A stretch of 64,000 nucleotides of DNA from Spirodela intermedia (taxonomy: Eukaryota > Streptophyta > Magnoliopsida > Alismatales > Araceae). Below are positions 56,801 through 64,000 of the stretch, one piece after another. Location: the NCBI GenBank assembly GCA_902729315.2, contig LR746270.1:6441221-6505220 (forward strand). The letters run 5' to 3'. Under the pieces are notes generated by a model. That model was not told the DNA's origin. It saw nothing but the letters and a program-made list of their open reading frames with translations, and ran no database searches. Each line of letters begins with the position of its first letter. Position 1 is the stretch's first letter. Both the position numbers and the translations under genes were made by a program.

Positions 56801-58933
56801 GGCAGCACAAGAGCTTAGGCCCGATCTTCGCTCCTATCAGGGTAATTTCTGGGTAAACCGTTAATACATCCCGATTCAACATTTTCTGGTCATAGATGAA
56901 CATCCATGCGAAAGTTTCCATTTCCGCAGGTCTAGTTCGTTCTTTTCTGGCACTTTCGAAAACAAAAGAGGCACTTTATGCTGCCCGTGAAGCAATGAAG
57001 GCAATGCCACAGTCTGCAAAGGCTCTTAAATTAGTTGGTGACGTCCATGCTAGTAATCCTGGGGGAAGAGAAAAGGTAAGTTTTCGTAATCGGTAGTCAA
57101 GTGGGCATGCTGTTTCCTATTGGGCCCTTCAGTTTTTGGTTTCATTTGATGATCATATCAGAATGGAAATTCATTTGGTGCCGGTTGACACAGCCTTGTC
57201 CTTGTGCTGAGATTACTAACTCTGCGGCCTTAGGGACCTTCACTCTTAGATATATCCCCAGCGTCAGGGTAAAAACAACAGAGATATACTAAACTTCCTT
57301 CTAACGCACCTTAGAGGTAGAAATAGCCATATGAGACCTATTGTTCCGCTTTCAACTCCATTTTGACCTTACGGTGAAAGTCAATCCACACACTCGCTCT
57401 GTATTGGGGCGAAAATTAGGTTTCACATAATTATTATGTTCCAGGTTGTGCCATCATGTCTATCTGTCAGCATATCGTGACTCACTGTTGGGAGCCACTG
57501 TAGGTTCTTTTCAGAACCTTGATTAATTTCACTTGATGGAAAGAAGTTCCTATTTACTACTAGTGCTCATACTTGTCCTGGCCCATTCATGCTATGTGCT
57601 GGCCAATTTGGATCCCAGTTGGCACCTCCTAATCATTCCATTAAACGACTCCATTGCAAGTTTCCTTTTTTTTTTCTTTCATGTGTCTATGATTTGCTGC
57701 TTTTCAGACTGTTTCCTTAGACTACTTACCTTTACCTTTACAGGCGAGGAAGTTCTATGAGTCTGCTCTTCGTCTTGAGCCTGGTTTTCTTGGTGCTGCT
57801 TTAGCATTGGCTGAGCTTCATGTTGTCGAGGGACGGAATAAAGATGCTGTTTCACTCCTTGAACGTTATCTCAAGGATTGGGCTGATGATTCTCTCCACA
57901 TAAAGTTAGCCCAAGTTTTTGCGGCAACAGATGTGCTGTCAGAGGCATTGTCACATTATCAAGCAGCACTGAGGTTTCTTTCTATCATTATTATTTTACA
58001 TAAAATAAAGGGTACACCTTCCTTGTTTCAAGCATCTACTTCGAACGTTTGAACTGGGAAATTTTTGGCACCAGTCCTTCGTATATGTCAGGCTGGTGTT
58101 TATAGATCTTAATGTGAAAATATTGAGTCATAATGAATCTCTCATTGCACAAGACCCAGATATATAATAGACATCACTTCGAAATAGTATACTACAGAAA
58201 CATGCAGTACCTCAATCCAAATGTAGTCAACGAGTTGAACAGTTTTTTTCAGTCCTTTTGGGTTTTTTCACTGTGTGATGAAATTCCCTTTGACTTGACT
58301 TCTCCTCGAGGTTTTTTTTCCTGTGCTTACTGTCGAGTTCTTCAGCAACGTTTTATAAAGCTCTGGTTCAGAAGGTCTTTTCTCAAGGAACTTGCATTCA
58401 TTGGAGGATTTCTTCAAGTTTTCCGTTTTTAGTTCACTTCTCTTCTTCAATCTTCACCATACCTGTTAGGATTCTACAGGGAACAGAGATGAATAAATCA
58501 GTCCAACATCTGGATGCAGGCCAAGTTTTTCACTATATAGTTTTTCATTCTGTGAACTTTGAGGAAGTTTTTCGTTTCAAAGACCGGATTCAATTGAATA
58601 GTCCTGTTTCTTTCTCTGCTGCACCCAGAATTAATCCTCAAAATGAAGCTGCAAGAAAAGGGCTAGAGAGGCTAGAAAAGCTGATGAAGGTTTGTCTACC
58701 CTTTAACTACTGTACTTCATTCATGTGTTTTAAAGCTAGTCGGTCTCCCCTATTTCCCCCACATATTTCGTATCTTCCATTTTTTTCAGCATTCTTCATC
58801 TAATAATTATATTATATAATAATTCTCAATTTGACAACTCTTACAGGGACTGGATCCTGATGCACCTGAAGAGGACGAAGACAATGAGGTTGAAGATGCC
58901 GATGGAGATCAGGAAGAGGCTGAACTTTTGTAG
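38876..58933 (+). CDS. APC7: Anaphase-promoting complex/cyclosome subunit 7 (TPR protein)
   Basis: Eighteen exons give 560 aa (Arabidopsis APC7 is 558): 38876-38944, 40251-40319, 41216-41266, 41648-41785, 42027-42089, 42613-42728, 43571-43655, 50711-50767, 52922-52967, 53791-53864, 56155-56205, 56282-56482, 56587-56631, 56748-56841, 56930-57075, 57744-57973, 58629-58689, 58847-58933. Every junction keeps frame. It is a TPR superhelix; helix pairs are visible in blocks such as [17 protein letters not shown] and [20 protein letters not shown]. Other family blocks are [19 protein letters not shown] and RSIDPY. The C-terminus is acidic and ends EEAELL. APC7 dimers form part of the TPR arm of the APC/C, which ubiquitinates cyclins and securin in the nucleus and mitosis. 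The first exon, [17 protein letters not shown], starts like the Arabidopsis protein. Intron 7 (7055 bp) holds a copia element. Confidence 0.96.
44879..45106 (-). repeat. Copia 3' LTR (left copy)
   Basis: It aligns with the right LTR over its whole length. By eye there are about 18 substitutions and two small indels. The outer end reads TT where the other copy has TG; the inner end is ACAACA. Confidence 0.92.
45107..45122 (-). other. Copia polypurine tract
   Basis: On the - strand this reads CCACCTCAAGGGGGAG and abuts the TGTTGT start of the 3' LTR, the expected place for second-strand priming. Confidence 0.85.
45123..45472 (-). pseudogene. Copia RNase H relic
   Basis: The - strand reads [18 protein letters not shown], then a CDNKSA block and HVEIDRHFI, the usual copia RNase H order. 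It lies in a different frame from the reverse transcriptase. The beginning of the domain, which carries the first catalytic aspartate in relatives, is missing at the junction near 45480-45540. Confidence 0.8.
45473..46534 (-). pseudogene. Copia reverse transcriptase, interrupted
   Basis: Two frames cover the domain. 46534-46289 contains [21 protein letters not shown] and ETFAPVA. After an in-frame TAG (46286-46288) the same frame continues to 45473 with [11 protein letters not shown], the catalytic YVDD (46001-46012) and LKYFLGIEV. The stop and the altered 3' end show it is inactive. Confidence 0.9.
47400..47875 (-). pseudogene. Copia integrase relic
   Basis: MGHPSFSTL at the N-terminal side and HSDMWGP followed by FIDDCTR mark the integrase catalytic core. 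The frame ends at about 47540, and the downstream half, read to about 47070, is broken by stops and frame changes. A further open piece of the polyprotein linker lies at 46793-47059. Confidence 0.8.
48048..48461 (-). pseudogene. Copia protease region with altered active site
   Basis: VDLGATDHM (codons at about 48252-48272 and adjacent) occupies the position of the retropepsin D-S/T-G-A active site, but the second residue is leucine. The downstream LHVPKL and NLISV blocks match the copia protease to pre-integrase linker. Confidence 0.82.
48407..49396 (-). pseudogene. Copia gag, frameshifted
   Basis: The first frame (49396-48854) is a UBN2-type gag with [10 protein letters not shown] and a leucine-rich [11 protein letters not shown] block. 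The second (48703-48407) holds a CX2CX4HX4C zinc knuckle ([14 protein letters not shown]). Between them, 48853-48704 contains stops in every frame I read. Confidence 0.85.
49678..49690 (-). other. Copia primer-binding site
   Basis: On the - strand TGGTATCAAAGCC follows the LTR end directly. It is complementary to the 3' end of initiator tRNA-Met with few changes, the standard primer of copia elements. Confidence 0.88.
49691..49917 (-). repeat. Copia 5' LTR (right copy)
   Basis: It is bounded by TG at 49691 and CA at 49916-49917. It retains the canonical ends and is flanked on the right by the GTATT target duplication. Confidence 0.93.
50768..52921 (+). other. APC7 intron 8 (2154 bp)
   Basis: AT-rich and non-coding. 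Its one striking feature is the 50-bp palindrome at 51256-51305. The remaining APC7 introns over 300 bp (1, 2, 3, 5, 6, 9, 10, 15, 16) show only AT-rich sequence and no recognisable element. Confidence 0.65.
51256..51305. repeat. Near-perfect 50-bp palindrome
   Basis: Arms of 17 bp, TACAGTATCCATGAGCG and its exact reverse complement, flank a single C-C mismatch and an inner perfect 14-bp palindrome (TGGATATATATCCA). The whole can fold as one long hairpin or cruciform. Confidence 0.95.
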
Positions 58934-59266
58934 TGGATATAACTTGGGGTTTCTGTCAATATACAGGCCTCTCCTAGGTAGTTTTATTAGGGTTGAAGCT
59001 TAGTTCTTTTGTGCATCAACATCGGCGGAAGATTAAGGCATCAATCACTTTTCTCCACCTTTTCTGCCAGAGAATGACCTGTTCTTACCAGAGAATGATG
59101 ACCAGTTTTCTGGTAATGGAAGTAGCCAAGGAGGTTCACATAGTGAACATGTGTTCATATAAACTGATGAAGATATCAGTCTGCGCTTGGCAATGTAGGA
59201 AACATCACTTGTACTGAGCTTTCTGACTTTTAGAACGTAGAAGAACAGTAGAGATGGGATGTGATG

Positions 59267-59272
59267 AATAAA
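59267..59272 (+). terminator. Probable poly(A) signal of APC7
   Basis: AATAAA in GATGAATAAAGTTTC, at a normal distance from the stop codon. Confidence 0.6.
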
Positions 59273-59327
59273 GTTTCACAGGATGATTTGATATTTACTT
59301 TGAGTGTACTTTATTTTGTGAATGAGA

Positions 59328-59551
59328 CTGAAAGGAGGCCCGCTCGTGGATTGTTTATCTGCGATGCTTGTAATTTTTTAGAGTAGTTTTCTTTATAATG
59401 TGATGGGTATTTCCAATTTGAAAGGAGGCCCGCTCGGGGATTGTGCAGAACATGAACACATTCATCTCTGCTCTTGTTGCAGATGAACTGTTTCAATTTT
59501 GACTTTCTTCTGCCTTTCTATTTATAATGTGATGGGTATTTCCAATTTGAA
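59328..59551. repeat. Two interleaved short direct repeats
   Basis: Repeat A, about 26 bp containing GAAAGGAGGCCCGCTCG, occurs at 59328-59354 and 59419-59444. Repeat B, 31 identical bases containing ATAATGTGATGGGTATTT, occurs at 59392-59422 and 59521-59551. The second A copy overlaps the end of the first B copy. Confidence 0.92.
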
Positions 59552-60004
59552 CCCAAATGGTAAAGCTACTTCCTAAGTTCATTACTATTTAATGAATGTG
59601 AGTATAGAAGGTGAAGTCATTTTCTGTCGATGGACCTTGAGTAGTGATACCTTTTGTTTATGCATAGGGGAGAGATTTGTCTTAATTCATAAGGCCCTTA
59701 CCATTCTCTCTTGTAGTCAATGTATGTTTGCAGCATTCTCCTCAATTCTACTTTCACTGCCAAACATGTATTCTGTAGAAACCATTTGTATGCTTGAACA
59801 TCACATGTCCCTCTTATAGAAATCATTATTCTGCTTGAACATCACATTTTGAGATCTTTCAATGTGAACTCTGTAAAATTGTGTGCTCAAAATTTCCATG
59901 CCAATCTAAGTTTGTAGAAACCATTTGTGGGGTGGGCTCTGATTTCTACCATATATATTATCATTTACTCAAGTACATATTTATTTCAGCTACATAGCTA
60001 AATA

Positions 60005-63000
60005 TGTCAAGAGTCTTTAGTAGGTTATGCAGGTGAACCAAGAAGAGAGGGGGGGGGGGTGAATTGATTCTTGATATATTATTTGACCTTTTCTCATCTT
60101 ATGTCTTTTAAATATTTTTTTAAGATAAATTTAATTTAATTTAAACAGAGAAAAGGATAGTTTGGCAACACTTTGGCTTACATTCTCTTAGCTCCACTAT
60201 TTTTGTCTTGAGGATATGACTAAATATGCAAGATTTTGTAAGTTTATATCACTTACTAGATTTTAAAGTTCTCTAACAATCTTTTACAGAATAAACTTCA
60301 TGAGTCTATCTTTCTCACTAGATTTATAAGCTCTCTAGTAACTTTGATAGCATAGACTCCACGATTCTATCCACCAGACTCAATGCTCTAGCTATTGTTT
60401 TAATAAGATGGATGAGATGAAGTTTTTCTCTTTGTGATTTGGAGGAATTTTTTTTCATCAATCCATGTGGTAATCATTACCTTTTTCTTCCTTCTGTTCC
60501 TCTTCAGTAATAAGAAATTAGTTTGGATTTATCTTGTTTTTCTGCATTTAGAATAGATAACTTTAGTGTTGGCTAGATTATGTTTATCAAAGGAAGATTT
60601 AACCACTTTAAAGCTAGATTTTTGAGTCTTGTTTCTGACTGTAAATTTCCTGAATTGTTTAGGGAGTAAATCTATTTCATCTTTATCATCTCACTCACTA
60701 GATAAGTCATTGAAATCATCTACTTCAATAGTTATTGTTTTTTTGGATGTTGTTCTTTAATTTTCAAAAAGCTCAACGAGTTCTATCATCTCTATAGAGA
60801 TCCTATAAGTTCATTTGATGATTATTATGTTGAATCATTGGCCTCTTCAATTTTAGTTATGTTTGATATCCAACTTGAGGTAAATTATCTTATAATTTTT
60901 TTATTTAATTTAGAGCTTGTGGAATTTTTCCTTAAACACTTCAATCTATTATTTTGCAAGTATGAGATATGACCCATGTTTCTATGAAACTGTCACACTC
61001 AACATGTCTATTAGAGTAAGATCACAAATATTGCAACATTAAATCATACTTCAATCATGATAGTATATAAATCATTCTTGCATTGTTATTATTGATGAAG
61101 TAATGTGCATTAAGCATATAATTATTTAACTTTTCACTACAATGATGAGCATGTGGTTTTCCTTAAAAAGCCTTCTGAAAATTTAAGATTCGAAATATAA
61201 ATTTGGAAGGCTAGTATCGTATTTCAATTTAACTATATCTACTAAATCAGATCATCCAATCAGTTACAAAACTCTTTCTTTTGAGTTATTGCTACCTAAC
61301 TTTCTAACTTTGATGAATCAATGTTGTATACTATCAAATTAAAGTAGTTTTAAATCACCTCTTGTACATTTTATCTTCTCCTATGATATTTATTGACAAA
61401 ATTATTTATTATCTAAAACTTGGACTTATAGAAAATATGAATTTATCTAATCCTACTATGTCATCTGTTCATTATGCTTCTTTTTTATCCTTCTAAGGTT
61501 TTATTGAAAATAATTATTTCAATTACAAGACCCAAGTTTCTTTGGGTCTAAATTTCCTAATTTTTTTTCAATAGCTTTGGATATCCATTATTGTATAGTT
61601 GCATCCATGAGAGGTAATAGTTTAATCTCATCTTACAATAGATTTTCATTTTATGGGAGCTGATTGTTTGTATCTAAACAATCAAATACCTTAGGCGTTG
61701 TCAATTACCATACTTATATTGATATTTCATTTGTCATCCTAGTTTTTGTTTTCTCTCAATAAGTCTTTTCAAATAGATTTATGTCTTAGTATTCAATGAT
61801 GTAGATTATAATAACTTAAATATCTGATTTCTATACAACTTTTTGAGGAGATCCCAATTTCCTTTATAACCTTAGACACTACTTAGCTATTATTTTTATC
61901 AATATTTTCTATTTACATACAATTTTTTTATTTTTCAAGAAAATCTCTTAACAAAGCCATCAATTTTACTTGGATCAATCTCAACCTTTAATTGTTTACT
62001 ACCTTTCTTATTCCCTCAATTAAGCACACCTTTGCTCCATTCTCTTCATCTAATTTAGAAGGGATATATTCATTGATTAGTATTAGCTCATTCTCATACT
62101 TTCTAACTTCTCCCAAGTCATGCGAAGGTATGAAATCTTAAGGATTTCTTCCATGTTAAAACTACAATATAGCATATTCATGGCTTGTGCATCTATGACT
62201 ATTTTTAGTGCTTCCTAAGATAAGTTATTATTATTTGTAAATTACTCTGAAAAATAGAAGAGGTTTAGTAGTGGAATGACCTTCTTAATAAAGTCTTGAA
62301 ATATTAGTCATAGGGACCTACTCCTTGAAGACATTACTTCTTTTGAATAGAAGCTTTGATACTAATTGTTGAAAGCCTATTCGGTTATGCAAAGTGAATT
62401 AACATAGGGTATGAATTGATTCTTGATGTATTATTTGTCTTGTCTTATAACTATTTTCTTAAGATGATTTAATAAGATTCAAAGTGAGAAAGACAAAGAA
62501 ATAACATGTTATAATAATTTGACCACAACTTACCCTAGTCTACTTCCAATATCATTCTTTTAGTTTCACTATTATTATCTCAAGAATATAGTTGATTTCA
62601 CAAGATTGACAAACCCTTACTATATAAACTCTATGAATCTATATTACCCACTAGATTTCAAAGTTCTCCAAAAATATTTACAACATACATTTCATAGGTC
62701 TATTCTTCTCATTAAATTTAGAGGCTTTCTTACTTCCTTGTGATAATAAACTATGGGAGCCTATCTATCCATAGATTCAAAGCTCTAGCTAGGCTTTTAA
62801 TCACATAAGTGCCTCAAGAGTTCCTTCACACTTTCAAACACCAGATAAATAAATAAAAAATATTTAACATGACAGCACCATCATCTTCTTAATGCTGAAG
62901 AAGATGGACAAGGTGAAGCTCTTCAACATGCCAAATAGGAGGATATCTTTTGATGTTGTAGAAGCTTGGAAGAATGGAATGCAACAAACAAAGGTTCTTG

Positions 63001-63554
63001 GTAGAGGGTGATTCTTTGGAGACATTTGAAGGAGAAGGTTAGATGAAGTGGAAGCTTTCCCTCTTGATTTCTTGATCTCCTTTTTGACTTTTCTTTCCTT
63101 GTCCTAGTTTAGGCTAAAGCCATCTTTTTATACTCAACAAGACAAGTGGTTGTCTTGATGGTGAGTTGAGCTAAGGGGTCTTATGTGTGCCTATAAATAC
63201 ATAGGAAATATGTTTGTTGGTTTTTAATTTTTTTTATAAAAACTCAAATAATTCAAAATGTGGCATGTTTTTTGTTGCATTGGATTCATCATTAGATCAT
63301 CTTTGTAAGGAATAGTTGCAAACACATCTACAATTCAATCCTGCAGCTAAAAATTATTTTAATCAACTAGGTTAGAAATCTGTATCATTTTTGTCTAGAA
63401 CACAATTCTAAATTTAGTAATGTTGTAAAACCATAATAATTTAATTCTTCAAATTTAGATGCTTCACACATTTATCTTATCATAACAAAATCATTCATTT
63501 ATATGTAACTAAACTTTTCATTATCAAAATAGCTGAAGCTATTGAACTCTAACA
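60005..63554 (-). mobile_element. Old copia-type LTR element relic, - strand
   Basis: Two diverged repeats in the same direction begin at 60005 and 62367 with TGT(C/T)(A/G)A and share GAATTGATTCTTGAT(A/G)TATTATTTG and further blocks for roughly 400-550 bp, consistent with ancient LTRs; the left one looks shortened. Next to the right copy, 62350-62366 reads on the - strand as a degenerate initiator-Met primer site (AGTATCAAAGC). gag-like sequence lies between. The right edge is uncertain: TCTAACA at 63554 would give a TG...CA LTR, but I found no matching target duplication. No pol sequence was seen. Confidence 0.55.
60600..62340 (-). pseudogene. Degraded copia gag
   Basis: On the - strand about 62216-62103 reads ALKIVIDAQAMNMLYCSF followed by EEILKISYLRMTWEKLE, which closely follows the UBN2-type gag block (AxAMNxLYCAL...W..LE) known from plant copia elements. 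An acidic stretch, DDFNDLSSE..DKDEID, near 60665-60720 resembles the usual gag tail. Stops and AT drift break the frame throughout. Confidence 0.55.
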
Positions 63555-64000
63555 ATACATACATTAAGGGGTGTTCTACATAAGTGACATTATTTAGGTG
63601 ACCATGAGTATTCAATAGTAAAGTCTCTTTTGAATATTTATTTAGAGGTGGGCTTGTTGAGAAGAAAATAAATCTCTTTCTTTCCTTATGTAGCTTTTTT
63701 TAGGTGCTTATTTTTACTCACTCATAAAATCCTTGTTTAAATTTTTAAAAATTTCTCATGATCTGATTGTTTTAAAGAGATTAATCCTTTGACAGGATTT
63801 GTTACATTTGTGACATTCATTAGGGTAGTATTCTTTCTAAAAATCTTTAGCTTTTGAGATTTCTTATCTCTAAAGAAAATATCTCCTTAATCATTGTTGG
63901 ATGTAAAGTGGTGGCCAATTGTAATGCTAATGCATTTTAGTTTATTTCTATATTCGAAGTAGTACAAAAGTTTCTTATAGTTATCTACTAATAAGAGTCT
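63555..64000. other. AT-rich window end
   Basis: No gene, RNA or bounded repeat is recognisable. Confidence 0.5.

Larger units (their letters stand above)
58934..60004 (+). other. APC7 3'UTR and downstream spacer
   Basis: A likely poly(A) signal, AATAAA, lies at 59267-59272, about 335 bp after the stop. Beyond it are interleaved short direct repeats (59328-59551), and CTTGAACATCACAT occurs twice, near 59793 and 59834. No gene is seen. Confidence 0.6.

Overview
This is a nuclear segment from a flowering plant. It carries five protein-coding genes, all on the + strand, each assembled here by joining exons at GT/AG boundaries: a SANT/Myb-like chromatin protein (3156-10675), CULLIN1 (18292-26429), a five-finger CCCH zinc-finger protein of the plant ZFN type (28243-32606), a BTB/NPH3-family protein (about 36158-38334, 5' end unresolved) and the anaphase-promoting complex subunit APC7 (38876-58933). 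The long AT-rich introns, abundant (CT)n/(GA)n microsatellites and a very GC-rich NPH3 gene beside moderate-GC neighbours fit an angiosperm, possibly a monocot or magnoliid. That last point is inference only.

Layout: 1-3155 holds an upstream region and probable 5'-leader introns of the SANT gene, whose two coding exons are separated by a 5 kb intron. 10.7-17.6 kb is a gene-poor interval with decayed repeats, including a 271-bp tandem duplication and a three-copy 85-87 bp array. CUL1 follows with 19 coding exons (744 aa). A microsatellite-rich spacer leads to a TATA box and GA-rich leader in front of the CCCH gene (7 exons, 427 aa). 32.6-36.2 kb is another repeat-rich spacer with a CT-based minisatellite abutting the first supported NPH3 exon. 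APC7 has 18 coding exons (560 aa) across 20 kb. Its intron 7 holds a complete but decayed Ty1/copia retrotransposon on the - strand (44879-49917) with LTRs, PBS, PPT and a 5-bp target duplication. Beyond APC7, 60-63.5 kb is an older copia-type relic on the - strand with recognisable gag-like sequence.

How the genes relate: CUL1 (SCF scaffold), a BTB/NPH3 protein (the class that serves as CUL3 adaptors) and APC7 (APC/C) all belong to ubiquitin-ligase biology. Plant genes of related function are not normally co-transcribed, and I see no sign that this is an operon-like cluster. I found no new biological system. The most unusual items are a duplicated splice acceptor plus exon start inside the NPH3 intron, a near-perfect 50-bp palindrome in an APC7 intron, a CUL1 acceptor preceded by an AAAT microsatellite instead of a pyrimidine tract, and the copia insertion. 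Exon boundaries were derived by reading frame and family resemblance from memory; no database search or transcript was available.
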